A stretch of 40,240 nucleotides of DNA from Poseidonibacter ostreae (GCF_009208075.1 NZ_WFKJ01000028.1:1-40240), one strand, 5' to 3'. Positions 7,473-17,291 are shown, counted from the first letter of the stretch. Notes: a model not told the origin generated them from the letters alone. Program-made: numbers and translations.

Positions 7473-9842
7473 TTATAATTCAATAATACTCTCAAACATC
7501 TCTTTTACTTCAATCTCATGACTTATTAAAAATATTTGTCTATATTGTTCTTTAATAGTATGAAAGGCTTCAAGTATTTCTATACGTCTACTTTCATCTT
7601 GACTTCCAAATACTTCATCAAAGGCTAGGAAACCTATAGTACTAGTACCACTTAACTCTGTTAGAGTTTTTGATATGGCAATACGTAAGACTAAGTTTGC
7701 TAAATCTATTTCTCCACCTGAAAATCTCTCGATTGGGTACTTTTTACCTTCATCATATATATAAAAATCAAAATCATTTGATACTTCTATATGTTGATAT
7801 TTTCCTTTAGTAATTATTGAATACATAGATGATGCAAAGCTTGATATTCTTGGAGCTATTTTTGCATTTAGTTTTGTTTTAAAATCTGCAAGGCTTAGTT
7901 TGATTTTTTCATAATCACCCAAGTCATCTTTTTTGATTTGTACTTTTGCTAGTTGTTTTTCATTATCATCAAGGGATTGTTGGATTGTTTGAATTTGACC
8001 TTGAATAGTTGCTATTTGTACTTTTAGATTATTTAGAGCTGTTATTTTTTCTTCTTTTTCTCTTTTAACCCAAGCAAATTGTTTTTCTTTTTCTTTGTGT
8101 TTTACCTCATCATAGTCTATTGCTTTATACTCTAATTCTAAGTCATTGTATTTTGTACTTAAGTCTTGTATTGTTAAAGTTGTAGTTTTAAGCTCATCTT
8201 TTATTTTATCTAGTCGTACAAGCATTGTTTCTAAACTTAAAACATATTCATACTTTTCTTTTAACTCTTTTTGTTTTTCTATTTGGCTTTTATGAAAAGA
8301 ACTATCATAAGTGTACTGTTCTAATTTAGCTAATTCTTCTTTGTTTTTAATTCCATGTTTTTTAATCTTAAGAAAGTGTTCTTCTTCTTGAATAAAGTCT
8401 CTTTTTTTACTCTCTATTAGATTAACCTTTTTAGAAACTGTAAAGTGTTCATGATTTACTTTTTTAAAAAGCTCTTCATTCTCTTCTCTTTGTTTTACTT
8501 TACTTTCTAGTTCTTCTTTAGATTTTAAAATTTTATCTTTCTTTGTTTGTTCAATTGTACTTTGTAATGAATCTAATACCTTATCATACTCATCTCTAAG
8601 TGGTCTAGTGCAAGTTGGACAGTTTGAATCTCTTCCAAGTTCTTTTATAGTCTCTATTTGATTCTTTGTATTTGCTATTAGCTTATCTTCACCTGCTATT
8701 TCTTGAACTAGTATTTTTTCTTCTTTTTGTATTGCAATTATCTTTTGCTTTAGTTCAACTAATTGTTTCTCTAGTTCCTCTTCTTTTTGTATTAACTCTT
8801 TATGCTCTTTTGTCTCTTCTTTTAACAAATCAACTTTATGCTTTGATTTAAGATATTGTTCTCTTAAACTAGTTTGCTCTAATGTTAATCCCTCTTTTCT
8901 TATATGATGTCCTTTTAAGCTCTCCTGCTCTTTTAAGCTATCATGTAGAGAAATGTACTCTTCTTTTATACTTTGTAAACCTTGTAGCTCTTCTTGTCGT
9001 TTCACTAAGGTGTTTACATCTTCATTTAGTTTACTTTGGTTTCTTATATGTGAATTTATACTATTTTGTAAAATCTCACACTGTGAAGCAAAGTTTTGTT
9101 TCTTTTCTTTTATAAGTATATATTGTTTTAACTCTTCTTGTATCTGTACTTCTTCTAGTTTTAAACTATTTACTTCTTTTGTTTTTTCTATAGACTCTTT
9201 TTCATAATCTTCTTTATTTTTACTATATTGCTCTATATGCTCTTTTTTTACTTTTACCTCATCGTCTGCTAGTAATACTTCTGCAAATGCTGTGATTTCT
9301 CTTTTTAAATCCCTACTTTGTTTAATAAGTAAGTCTTCTATAAAATCAATCTTTTCTAAACCTAATAACTTCCTAATCATTTTCTTTCTATCTTCAGGTT
9401 TTCTAGTACTTAAGTTTGTCAACTCTTTTTGTGAAGCAAAGAGCGTATGTAAAAATGCATCCTTACTCATCTTAGTTAATGATACTATTGAAGTAGTTAC
9501 TTCTTTTGCTCCTGTTGTTATAAGTTCATTCTCTTTATAAAACTTAGCATTAGCACTTAAAGCCTTTCCTCTAAACTCTCTGCTTACTTTATATGTAATA
9601 CTTTCAAACTCAAACTCTAGTTCTACTAGTACTACATCTTTTATACTTGCATTAGAGTTTCGTATTACTTCTTTATAACCTTTATTCTTAAGCTCTCCAT
9701 ATAGTGCAAATAGTATTGCTTCAAAGATAGTAGACTTTCCACTACCATTTTTTCCTACTATTCCTATAAGTCCTTCTTGAAACTCTAGATAATAATTTTC
9801 GTATCTTTTGAAGTTCTCTAGTTTTATATTAAGCAGGATCAT
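7473..9842 (-). CDS. sbcC: SbcC/Rad50-type nuclease ATPase subunit
   Basis: 789 residues. Walker A 'GKNGSGKST' (residues 30-38), two very long coiled-coil arms, a zinc hook 'CPTC' near residue 410 at the arm turn, then the ABC signature 'FSGGEIDLANL' and Walker B 'FLAFDEVFGSQDE' near the C-terminus. Together with SbcD (9829-10962) it forms the SMC-like nuclease that opens hairpins and protein-blocked DNA ends in replication and repair. It is shorter than E. coli SbcC (about 1050 residues), as is common in this phylum, because of shorter arms. Its start overlaps the end of sbcD by 14 bases. Lys and Glu codons dominate because of the coiled coil. Confidence 0.95.
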   Translation of the reverse strand: MILLNIKLENFKRYENYYLEFQEGLIGIVGKNGSGKSTIFEAILFALYGELKNKGYKEVIRNSNASIKDVVLVELEFEFESITYKVSREFRGKALSANAKFYKENELITTGAKEVTTSIVSLTKMSKDAFLHTLFASQKELTNLSTRKPEDRKKMIRKLLGLEKIDFIEDLLIKQSRDLKREITAFAEVLLADDEVKVKKEHIEQYSKNKEDYEKESIEKTKEVNSLKLEEVQIQEELKQYILIKEKKQNFASQCEILQNSINSHIRNQSKLNEDVNTLVKRQEELQGLQSIKEEYISLHDSLKEQESLKGHHIRKEGLTLEQTSLREQYLKSKHKVDLLKEETKEHKELIQKEEELEKQLVELKQKIIAIQKEEKILVQEIAGEDKLIANTKNQIETIKELGRDSNCPTCTRPLRDEYDKVLDSLQSTIEQTKKDKILKSKEELESKVKQREENEELFKKVNHEHFTVSKKVNLIESKKRDFIQEEEHFLKIKKHGIKNKEELAKLEQYTYDSSFHKSQIEKQKELKEKYEYVLSLETMLVRLDKIKDELKTTTLTIQDLSTKYNDLELEYKAIDYDEVKHKEKEKQFAWVKREKEEKITALNNLKVQIATIQGQIQTIQQSLDDNEKQLAKVQIKKDDLGDYEKIKLSLADFKTKLNAKIAPRISSFASSMYSIITKGKYQHIEVSNDFDFYIYDEGKKYPIERFSGGEIDLANLVLRIAISKTLTELSGTSTIGFLAFDEVFGSQDESRRIEILEAFHTIKEQYRQIFLISHEIEVKEMFESIIEL

Positions 9843-10962
9843 TATTACTCTCTTCGTATATAGAGAAAAGCTCTTTTACTTTTAACTTTAACCTATCATT
9901 CTCTTTTTCATCTTTCACATCTTCTTTAATATGCTCTAAAAAGAAATCTTCTAAAGATAAGGCTTCTATATCTTCTACACTTGTATTATTAGAATCTTTA
10001 ATAAACTCTCTTTTTATACTAACACTCATAGCATCAACAAACAACTCTTTTATCTCTTTGTTTGATATATCTATAGATTGAAGTGGCGTTAAGTTTATAA
10101 GCTTTACTTCTACTATTGTATCTTTAGTATCATCTGTGTCTATAGTTAAAATTGAGTTTTCATAATCTTTACAATCTATTTGTTTTTGTATTATAGGTCT
10201 TATGTTTATTTGTTTATACTCTATATGTAAGGTATTTAATAAATCATCTTCAATATTTAAAAGAATAAAACCTTTTTCATTTCTTTTATCATTTAAACTT
10301 GTACGCTCTGTACTACCACTATAATATACATTTTCATGCTTTCCTACAGAACCAAAACCATGCCAATGACCAAGTGCTACATAATCCATCTTAGAAAAGA
10401 TATACTCTTTATCACTTGGATATACCCATTCTCCAAACTCTTGCATCAAATACCAAGCCCCAACACTACAATGTAACATCATGATATTTTTTTTACTAAC
10501 ATCTATATTTTCTTCACAAAGTTCTATTTGTTCTAATGCAATACTGTCATCATTCATATGTGGTAGTGTATGAAATACTATATTGTTAAACTCTATTTTT
10601 TTATATTGTTGGCTATACGAAACAAAAATATTTTTAAAGTTTTCAAATATTTTTAGTATTGGAGAGCTTAGATTTGTTCTTGGCGTTGAGTGATTACCTG
10701 CTATTAAAATAAAAGGAATATTCAAAGCATCTATTTCATTAAACTTTTCAAGTGCATAAGTAATAGCACGATTACTTGGAGAGCTTCTATGAAATAAATC
10801 TCCTGTATGAATAATATAATCAGGTTTTATTTTTTTTATTTGCTCTACTACTTGAGAAAAAGCATCATAAAAATCTGCTTCTCTTTGATTTATATTATCT
10901 TCATTTAAAATATCTAAGTCGTTATACCCTAAATGAGTATCACTAAAATGTACTATTTTCAC
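9829..10962 (-). CDS. sbcD: SbcD/Mre11-type nuclease subunit
   Basis: 377 residues of the calcineurin-like phosphoesterase family. Metal-binding motifs appear in order: 'SDTHLG' (D8, H10), 'HTGDLFH', 'LIAGNHST', 'MMLHCSVG' and 'ALGHWHGFG'. It is the Mn-dependent exo/endonuclease partner of SbcC. The C-terminal third (about 270-377) is a divergent capping and SbcC-contact region. Its start codon overlaps the stop of the upstream channel gene (10959-10962, ATGA overlap) and its 3' end overlaps sbcC, so all three genes form one transcription unit. Confidence 0.95.
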   Translation of the reverse strand: MKIVHFSDTHLGYNDLDILNEDNINQREADFYDAFSQVVEQIKKIKPDYIIHTGDLFHRSSPSNRAITYALEKFNEIDALNIPFILIAGNHSTPRTNLSSPILKIFENFKNIFVSYSQQYKKIEFNNIVFHTLPHMNDDSIALEQIELCEENIDVSKKNIMMLHCSVGAWYLMQEFGEWVYPSDKEYIFSKMDYVALGHWHGFGSVGKHENVYYSGSTERTSLNDKRNEKGFILLNIEDDLLNTLHIEYKQINIRPIIQKQIDCKDYENSILTIDTDDTKDTIVEVKLINLTPLQSIDISNKEIKELFVDAMSVSIKREFIKDSNNTSVEDIEALSLEDFFLEHIKEDVKDEKENDRLKLKVKELFSIYEESNNDPA

Positions 10963-11729
10963 TTTTTACCTTTTTCTCTTTGTTTTTCTTCTAGTTTTTC
11001 TTGTTTCTTTTCATTGATTTTATCTAATAATGCTGAGGTAAATATACTTCCTGGAATTGCATAAAAAGCAATACCTAAAAAACTTACAAAAGTTGTAAGG
11101 ATTCTTCCTACAAAAGTTATAGGATACATATCTCCATATCCAACAGTTGTAAAAGTAATAATAGCCCACCACATTGTTGTACCCATGCTTGTAAAAACTT
11201 CAGGTTGAACATCTTTTTCAAAATAATAAACTAAAGGAGTTATAGTAATTAATAATACTAAAAGAGTAATAACAATAAAAATAAACTCTTCTTTTTTATC
11301 TTTGATAATTGATAAAAGTAAAGTATCAAACTCAGCAAACTTTGCAAGCCTAAAAAGCTTAAAAATACGTAGAACTCTAAGCGCTCTTATAAAACCTAAG
11401 TCCATATTGAAAAATGTTAAATAAAAAGGAAGAATTGCTATTAAATCAATCAACATCATAGGTCTTGACATATATTTAATTCGTTGTATTTTTGGATTAA
11501 AACCTATAGAATAAACTCTTAATATATATTCAATTGTAAAAATAGCAATATTTATAATATTTATCGTATTAAATATATCAAAATACTCAGATAAATCTTT
11601 TTCAGTTTCTAAAAACATTATAATAATACTAATAAATATATTAGCAAAAATAAATGCTTGTATTAATAAACCATATTTATGTTTTTTAGGGTTTTCAAAT
11701 ATTAAGTATAGTTGTTTTTTAGGATTCAT
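10959..11729 (-). CDS. Voltage-gated-type potassium channel (six-helix, single pore)
   Basis: 256 residues with six membrane helices. Helix S4 has regularly spaced arginines and lysines ('RALRVLRIFKLFRLAK'), the mark of a voltage sensor. The pore loop carries the K+ selectivity filter 'TTVGYGD' (about residues 197-203), and the protein ends in a highly charged Lys/Glu tail. It belongs to the Kv/KvAP-like ion_trans family. It is the first gene of an operon with sbcD and sbcC through a 4-base overlap. The functional link to a DNA repair nuclease is not obvious and may be fortuitous. Confidence 0.92.
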   Translation of the reverse strand: MNPKKQLYLIFENPKKHKYGLLIQAFIFANIFISIIIMFLETEKDLSEYFDIFNTINIINIAIFTIEYILRVYSIGFNPKIQRIKYMSRPMMLIDLIAILPFYLTFFNMDLGFIRALRVLRIFKLFRLAKFAEFDTLLLSIIKDKKEEFIFIVITLLVLLITITPLVYYFEKDVQPEVFTSMGTTMWWAIITFTTVGYGDMYPITFVGRILTTFVSFLGIAFYAIPGSIFTSALLDKINEKKQEKLEEKQREKGKK

Positions 11730-11768
11730 TTTGACTCTTTTTATGTGATTTCTTATTATATAATAATC

Positions 11769-13010
11769 TTATAAAAATAAATATCCAGTATAAATAAATA
11801 GAGTTATATTTAAAATAATAAAAGCTTTTTTACTTCCTATTGAGGCAAAAGATAAAAGGATAAAAGATATAAAAAACCATAAAGGAGTTGAAACTTCAAA
11901 AACATAAAACTCTTTTGATAAAAAAACTTCTAAATAGCTATCAAGAAATCCAGTAAAACCAAATAAATGAGCAAATAGTTCAAAGGGATAAAAAAGTGTG
12001 AAAGCTATAGTTAAAAAAGGAGAATACAACTGTTCATAAGTTGTATTTGTAAAAAAGTAGTGAACTATTGGGTTCATTGCAAAATATATCCAAAAGTTAA
12101 AAAGCAATACTTTTATTATTATGCTTTTTATTTCATTAAAATATTTTATATATAAAAAGATATAAAAAACTCCCCAAAGAGAAAACCATAAAGAAATTGA
12201 AAATATATATTTAGGTAAAAGTGAAATTATAATCAAAAATGTAAATAATAAACTCGTAAATGAAAACAGTTTTATATTACTACGTAATAAAAATATACCT
12301 AAAGAAAGCATAATAAAAGCTCTAAGTAAGGAAGCTACAATATCTGTTAGAAGTAAATAAAAAAATAAAACTCCTAAAATTATAAGAAGTAAATCAAACT
12401 TCTTATTTCTATAAGGATAATATCTTTTGTGAAAGAAATCATAGGGAAAATAAATAATCCAATAGAGTAAAAAAGACAAAACAGATAGATGAAAACCTGA
12501 TAATGCTATTAAATGAGTTATACCATAGTTTGCAAAAGTATCTCTAAGTTCAGTTGATACAGGTATTGCTAAAAACAGTGCTTTAAAGACTTCTTTTATT
12601 TTATGAGATTTATGATAAAAATTGATTTTATCAATAATTTTATCTTTTAAAGTGGTATTTTTATGTATTTTATCCAAGTAAATACTTTTAGCATAAAAAC
12701 CTTTTAAGAAATCAATAAAATCAATATTTTTTGTTAGAAAAGCAATTTGTAATAAATCTAATTTATTTAAGTCCAACTCTTTAGACACAGATGTAAAAAA
12801 CTTAAAATCTTTATTTTTTAATTTTAAAGTATTTACTTTCTCTTTTTCATAAATATTTACAATTAAAACTTCTGTTTCAAAAAGCTCTTCATATTTAAGT
12901 TCTTTATATTTACTATATTCAATTGATATATTAATCAAGAAGATTATAAATAATACTGATATAAATAATAAAAGGTTTTTACTTGTTTTAATTTGTTTTA
13001 AAATAATCAT
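11769..13010 (-). CDS. comEC: ComEC-family DNA uptake channel (Competence domain only)
   Basis: 413 residues with about nine to ten membrane helices. The Competence domain centres on 'THLIALSGFHLSVLSFLLYW', the conserved ALSG-x-H motif of ComEC/Rec2, and the preceding region has the soluble N-terminal part ('LLQIAFLTKNIDFIDFLKGF'). The C-terminal metallo-beta-lactamase-like domain of long ComEC proteins is absent, as is usual in Campylobacterota. The protein should form the inner-membrane channel for single-stranded DNA in natural transformation. The gene is transcribed away from the small gene at 13090. Function is inferred from the family. Confidence 0.88.
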   Translation of the reverse strand: MIILKQIKTSKNLLLFISVLFIIFLINISIEYSKYKELKYEELFETEVLIVNIYEKEKVNTLKLKNKDFKFFTSVSKELDLNKLDLLQIAFLTKNIDFIDFLKGFYAKSIYLDKIHKNTTLKDKIIDKINFYHKSHKIKEVFKALFLAIPVSTELRDTFANYGITHLIALSGFHLSVLSFLLYWIIYFPYDFFHKRYYPYRNKKFDLLLIILGVLFFYLLLTDIVASLLRAFIMLSLGIFLLRSNIKLFSFTSLLFTFLIIISLLPKYIFSISLWFSLWGVFYIFLYIKYFNEIKSIIIKVLLFNFWIYFAMNPIVHYFFTNTTYEQLYSPFLTIAFTLFYPFELFAHLFGFTGFLDSYLEVFLSKEFYVFEVSTPLWFFISFILLSFASIGSKKAFIILNITLFIYTGYLFL

Positions 13011-13057
13011 ATAAATTATTATACTGTAAAAAATTTGGATTTATTGAAATAAAAAGT

Positions 13058-13063
13058 TATAAT
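13058..13063 (+). promoter_or_regulatory. Probable -10 element for the small gene at 13090
   Basis: TATAAT lies 27 bases before the ATG, with AAGGA as the ribosome site between them. Predicted by eye. Confidence 0.4.
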
Positions 13064-13089
13064 TTAAAAAACATATTGTAAGGATTAAC

Positions 13090-13308
13090 ATGAAAAGTGT
13101 ATATGTGCAAAAGTTTGAAAAAAGTATCAATAAATTGAATAATTTAAATAATAATGAAATATATGATATAACTGGAATTATACATGCTTTAACAGCACTT
13201 ACGGGTACTTATGGATTAGTCTTTGGTAGTACTACATTATTGGTACTATCTCCTTTAATACTACTGACTTCATTCCATTGTAATTTTTTAATGGAAAATA
13301 AAATTTAA
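13090..13308 (+). CDS. Small membrane protein of unknown function
   Basis: 72 residues. A charged N-terminus ('MKSVYVQKFEKSINKLNNL') is followed by one or two hydrophobic segments (about 28-62) and an ending 'LLTSFHCNFLMENKI'. AAGGATTAAC before the ATG is a good ribosome site and a -10 is present, so this is likely a real gene. It is not a family I recognise. A decayed copy of the same gene lies about 6.6 kb away at 19915-20071 with a nearly identical ending, so the gene existed twice in this neighbourhood. It precedes the broken PhoD-like gene by 47 bases and could be co-transcribed with it. Confidence 0.7.
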   Translation: MKSVYVQKFEKSINKLNNLNNNEIYDITGIIHALTALTGTYGLVFGSTTLLVLSPLILLTSFHCNFLMENKI

Positions 13309-13355
13309 ATTTTTCTATTAAACTTAAAATTGACAGTTTAAATAAAGGAATCAAT

Positions 13356-14837
13356 ATGAGTGAAAAATTAATCTTAGGTCCTTTATTATCAGTAGAAGGT
13401 GATAATAAATATGTTGTGTGTTTTTTAAGTAAAACTGACTTAAATTTTTCTATTGAGTTTAACAATACTATAGTAAAAGCAGACAAGTTAACAAAACTTA
13501 ATAATGGATATTTTTATAGAGCTGAATATATTATAAAAAGTTCAAAAAATCCAAGAACTGTTAAATACAAAATAATAAATGAAAAGGGAATACTTCAAGA
13601 TATCCATAAGAGGGAATCTTAGGAGTTTTATATTCCGGGAAAAGATGAAAAAGTAAAATTCGCCTATGCCTCATGTAATGGATTTTCAAGTCCAGACTTA
13701 CTTGCAAAAATCAATGAACCTTATAAATTATGGGAAGATATAATCTCAATACATCAAAAAGAAGCTTTTTCGGTTCTTATAATGGGTGGAGATCAAGTTT
13801 ATGCAGATGAGTTATGGTCAAAAGTTGATGAACTTGAAAAATGGTCTAAACTAAAAATGGAAGCTAAGATAAAAAGAAAAGCTACAAAAGGCATGATTAA
13901 ACATCTTAATGAGTTTTATGAAAAACTATATATAAGAAAATGGAGTGATAAAAATATGTCTTTAGCACTCTCAACAATTCCAACTGTAATGATGTGGGAT
14001 GACCATGATATATTTGACGGTTGGGGTTCGTACCCAAAAGAGATACAAGAGAGTGACGTTTATAAAAATATCTTTGAAATTGCAAAAAAATATTTTGAAA
14101 TATTTCAAATTAGAAGTATAAAAAATACCACTTTAATAAACAAGGATAGAATACACTACTCTTTTTCTTTAAAATTCAGAAACTTTCATATTTTAGCTTT
14201 AGATAATAGAACACAAAGAAGTATCCAGCAAGTTATGAGTAACACTCAATGGAATGATATAAATGCTTATTTAGACACTCATATACTAAATGATAATGTC
14301 TTAGTTTTATCAGCTGTTCCTGTTGTTTATAGAGATTTTTCTTGTACTGAAAATTTAGTTGATTTTACATCTTGGCAAGAAGAGTTAACTGATGATTTAA
14401 AAGACCATTGGCGAGCTAAAGATCATCAAGGTGAGAGAATGCGTTTAATTATGAGACTATTTATGAATATCAAAAAAAGAAAATCTGCAAAAAATAATAC
14501 AAGAACTGTAATATTATCAGGTGATGTTCATGTAGGATCACTAGGAGTTATAAATGATCATTTAAATAATGACAAAATCCACCAAGTAGTATCTTCAGGA
14601 GTTGTTCATACCCCACCATCATATATAGAGTGGCTAGGAATAACTGCTATTACAAATGATGAGAATGAGTTTTTAAATGAAGATAAAACAATAGAAACAT
14701 CCATACTAAAACCAATTGGTTCTGCAAAATATTTAAGAGTAAGAAACTTTGTAACTTTAAATGAAGGAACGGATGAAAAACTTTGGATAAATTGGGTTTG
14801 TGATAGTGAGGATAAACCTTGTTATGCTTTAAATTAA
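13356..14837 (+). pseudogene. PhoD-like metallophosphoesterase interrupted by an in-frame amber codon
   Basis: One continuous frame of 494 codons carries a single TAG at 13620-13622 (codon 89). Before it lies an N-terminal beta domain (88 residues). After it the same frame continues 'EFYIPGKDEKVKFAYASCNG', which holds the conserved S-C-x-(G/N) region, then 'MGGDQVYADELW', 'MMWDDHDIFDGWG', 'LALDNRTQRS' and 'ILSGDVHVGSLG', the metal and active-site motifs of PhoD-like phosphatases. No ATG, GTG or TTG occurs between the stop and the ATG at 13782, and starting there would lose the 'SCNG' motif. The remainder looks uneroded, so this is a recent nonsense mutation, a sequencing error, or much less likely readthrough or reinitiation. 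Confidence 0.8.
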
Positions 14838-14840
14838 GAA

Positions 14841-14868
14841 AAAAAAGTAGAAAGACATCTACTTTTTT
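14841..14868. terminator. Bidirectional terminator between phoD-like and chemoreceptor genes
   Basis: An 11-bp perfect stem, AAAAAAGTAGA (14841-14851) with TCTACTTTTTT (14858-14868), and a 6-base loop. The A-run on one side and T-run on the other make it work in both directions, between convergent genes. Confidence 0.8.
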
Positions 14869-16117
14869 ATTTAATTAATTCTTTTCCAACAAATTGAATT
14901 TTTCTAGTATCTTCAACTATTTGCATAGAAACATCATTACTTTTATTTGCAACATTTTTTACATCTAAAGCAACTGATGCATTATTTTGAACTGCATGAT
15001 CTATTGAGTTAATTGCATCACTAATTTGATTAATTCCTTTTTCTTGCTCATCTGAAGAGGTGCTAACACTATGGATTAATTCTACTGTCTTATTAATATC
15101 TTCAATAAGCGTTTCATAACCATCACTCATTGTACTTGCAATCTCTTTACCGTGTTTTGTTTTCGTTTGAAGTTCACCCATTAAAGATTCAATATCTTTT
15201 GCAACTTCTGCACTTTTATTTGCTAAATTACGAACTTCTTGAGCAACAACAGCAAAGCCTTTTCCCGCTTCACCTGCAGTTGCTGCTTCTACTGCTGCAT
15301 TTAATGATAATATATTTGTTTGAAAAGCAATTTGTGATATTTGATTTACTGAATCATAAGCTTTGATTGTTGAATTATAGATTTCATCCATAGCCTTATG
15401 TGTGTCTTTTGAAAGTAAAGAACCTTTATTAGATTCATCTTGTACTTTTGAACCTAATTGTTGCATTTGATTTACTGATTGAGTATTATGTTCAACAATA
15501 GATGTTATTTCTACAACAGCTGCTGCTGTTTCTTCTATAGCAACTGATTGTTCTTGAGATGAGGCTGATAATACTTCTGCTTTTTGTGTAAGTATTTGAG
15601 ACTCTTTTTCTAAAATAAGACCATTTTTATAACTCTGTGTTGCTTGGATAGTAATTCTATCTTGTAAAGAATTAATTCCCTCAAGTAGCTCTTTTAAGCC
15701 TCCACCTAAAAACATACTAGTATCAACTTTATTTAAATAGTTTTGTTCTTTATATTCATCAAGTATTTTAAGTGTATTATTTACGCTAATATTTAATTTC
15801 TCAAACATTACATTTAAACTTTTTGCAATATAGTTAAGTTTACTATCATCAGATACCGATGTTATTTTATCATCAATATGCCCATCTGCAATCTTTTCAC
15901 AAGCAAGCATTATCTCACCATATACAGTTAGATTTTTCTGATTTTTAGATTGTAGTATTTCCATAATAGAGTGAAGCTTATCTTCAACTTCTATAAACTC
16001 AGAAGATTCTACTTGATTATTATCATTGATTGCATTTATTTTATTTTGAATATATGCCTCTAAAGTATCTAAAGATTCTAATACTTTTTCTTTATCTTTT
16101 TTTTTATTAAAAAACAT
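14867..16117 (-). CDS. Soluble methyl-accepting chemotaxis protein, partner of the PAS protein at 16127
   Basis: 416 residues, with no membrane segment. After an N-terminal helical part comes a HAMP-like linker ('[31 protein letters not shown]'). The signalling domain (about 185-400) contains the hallmark hairpin tip '[20 protein letters not shown]' followed by '[17 protein letters not shown]'. It should bind CheW and CheA in the cytoplasm. The C-terminus 'FVGKELIK' resembles the '(E/Q)F-x-GK' ending of the other receptor here. The upstream PAS gene ends only 9 bases before it, the arrangement of CetB/CetA energy-taxis pairs, but CetA is a membrane protein and this one is not. Confidence 0.9.
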   Translation of the reverse strand: MFFNKKKDKEKVLESLDTLEAYIQNKINAINDNNQVESSEFIEVEDKLHSIMEILQSKNQKNLTVYGEIMLACEKIADGHIDDKITSVSDDSKLNYIAKSLNVMFEKLNISVNNTLKILDEYKEQNYLNKVDTSMFLGGGLKELLEGINSLQDRITIQATQSYKNGLILEKESQILTQKAEVLSASSQEQSVAIEETAAAVVEITSIVEHNTQSVNQMQQLGSKVQDESNKGSLLSKDTHKAMDEIYNSTIKAYDSVNQISQIAFQTNILSLNAAVEAATAGEAGKGFAVVAQEVRNLANKSAEVAKDIESLMGELQTKTKHGKEIASTMSDGYETLIEDINKTVELIHSVSTSSDEQEKGINQISDAINSIDHAVQNNASVALDVKNVANKSNDVSMQIVEDTRKIQFVGKELIK

Positions 16118-16126
16118 GATTTATCC

Positions 16127-16516
16127 CTAATCTAAAGTTTTATATAAAGCAATAGCGTCATTTATTTCAGCATCAGTGGGCTTAACTCTAACAGAAATAT
16201 ATCTTAATTTTCCGTCTAAAGATTTTGATGGGTAAGCAGTTGCATTAACCCAGTAAAAACCTCCCTCTTTAGTCTTGTTTTTTACAATTCCATTCCAAAT
16301 ATTTCCTGCTTGAACAGTTTCCCAAAGGTCTTTAAATGCTGCTTTTGGCATATCTGGGTGTCTTACAATATTATGTGCTTGACCTATAAGTTCTTCTTTT
16401 GTATATCCAGCAATTTTACAAAAATCACTATTTGCATATATAATATTACCTTTTTCATCAGTTTCTGAAACAATCATTGTATTTTGATCTAATATTACTT
16501 CATCATTATTATTCAT
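16127..16516 (-). CDS. PAS-domain sensor protein, Aer/CetB-like
   Basis: 129 residues forming a single PAS domain ('SETDEKGNIIYANSDFCKIAGYTKEELIG'), followed by 'HNIVRHPDMPKAAFKDLW', the signature of Aer-type PAS domains that bind FAD, and 'WNGIVKNKTKEGGFYWV'. It probably senses redox or energy state and signals to the chemoreceptor encoded 9 bases downstream. A close paralogue lies at 36039-36425. The FAD cofactor is inferred from the family. The start is supported by AAGGATGGAG upstream. Confidence 0.88.
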   Translation of the reverse strand: MNNNDEVILDQNTMIVSETDEKGNIIYANSDFCKIAGYTKEELIGQAHNIVRHPDMPKAAFKDLWETVQAGNIWNGIVKNKTKEGGFYWVNATAYPSKSLDGKLRYISVRVKPTDAEINDAIALYKTLD

Positions 16517-16597
16517 CTACTCCATCCTTTTTACTACACTGCAAAAGTTATTTAATAATTAATTATAGCATAGGAATATATGACAAAAATGACAATT

Positions 16598-17284
16598 TTA
16601 CTTTATTCTATATCCTTGACCATATATATTCTCTATAAAAAATAATTTATTATTTATTTTTTTTGTTATTTTATTTTTAAACCTTGATATCAGTTGAACC
16701 ATACTATTATTTTCTATTTTTTTATTATCAAAAATTATTTCGGATAGTTCTTCTGCTGTTATAAATCTATTTCTATTATCAAATAAAGATTTAATTAATA
16801 AAATCTCATTTTTTGTAATATGTAGTAATTCATTTTTATAATAAAGTTCTGAGTTATAAGAATTCCAATAAAAACCATTATTTAATAAAACTTTTTTAGC
16901 TGTACTTTTTTCTTTGTTCGCTTTGGTAACTGCTTTTAAAATTGAGCTTTTTAATTCATCAACATTAAAAGGTTTAATAATATAAGAAATAGCTTGTAAA
17001 TTTATAGCACTTATAAGTTTTTGTGTTTCACTATATGCTGTTAAAAATAAAATTGGTATATTCTCATCTATTTTTCTTATTTTAGCAGCTACTTCAAGAC
17101 CATTTAATTTAGGTATATTTATATCTAAAAGTACTATATCTATTGAATTCTCTTTAAATAAATCAAATCCTTCAACTCCATTTGATGCTGTATATATCTT
17201 AGTAAAACTTCTTTTTAATAAGAAAACAACATCTTCTAAAGCTTCTGCATCATCTTCTATATATAATAAATTTAAGTCATTCAT
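16598..17284 (-). CDS. OmpR-family response regulator paired with the kinase at 17292
   Basis: 228 residues. The receiver domain (about 1-120) has 'YIEDD', the phospho-acceptor D54 in 'VLLDINIPKLNG', the Thr of 'FLTAYSE' and the Lys of 'IIKPFNVDEL'. A C-terminal winged-helix trans_reg_C domain (about 140-228) ends 'NIYGQGYRIK'. Its start lies 7 bases after the end of the sensor kinase gene, so the two form a classical two-component system. Target genes are unknown. Lys, Asn and Ile codons are very frequent, as in the kinase. Confidence 0.93.
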   Translation of the reverse strand: MNDLNLLYIEDDAEALEDVVFLLKRSFTKIYTASNGVEGFDLFKENSIDIVLLDINIPKLNGLEVAAKIRKIDENIPILFLTAYSETQKLISAINLQAISYIIKPFNVDELKSSILKAVTKANKEKSTAKKVLLNNGFYWNSYNSELYYKNELLHITKNEILLIKSLFDNRNRFITAEELSEIIFDNKKIENNSMVQLISRFKNKITKKINNKLFFIENIYGQGYRIK

Positions 17285-17291
17285 ATTAATC

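Noticed and set aside
8666-9540. Several plus-strand open frames opposite sbcC
   Set aside because: They are mirror frames of the Lys/Glu-rich coiled coil, giving Leu/Phe/Ser-rich sequences; no start signals.
13232-13486. Minus-strand frame of 84 codons across the 13308-13356 gap
   Set aside because: It overlaps two better plus-strand frames, lacks a ribosome site, and shows no recognisable domain.
13620-13622. TAG as pyrrolysine or other recoded codon
   Set aside because: No pyrrolysine system is known in Campylobacterota and no tRNA or enzyme for it is in the window; a mutation or error is simpler.
13782-14837. Treating the downstream part of the PhoD-like gene as a complete gene starting at 13782
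   Set aside because: The frame extends upstream with conserved PhoD motifs to the amber codon, and the ATG at 13782 has no ribosome site.
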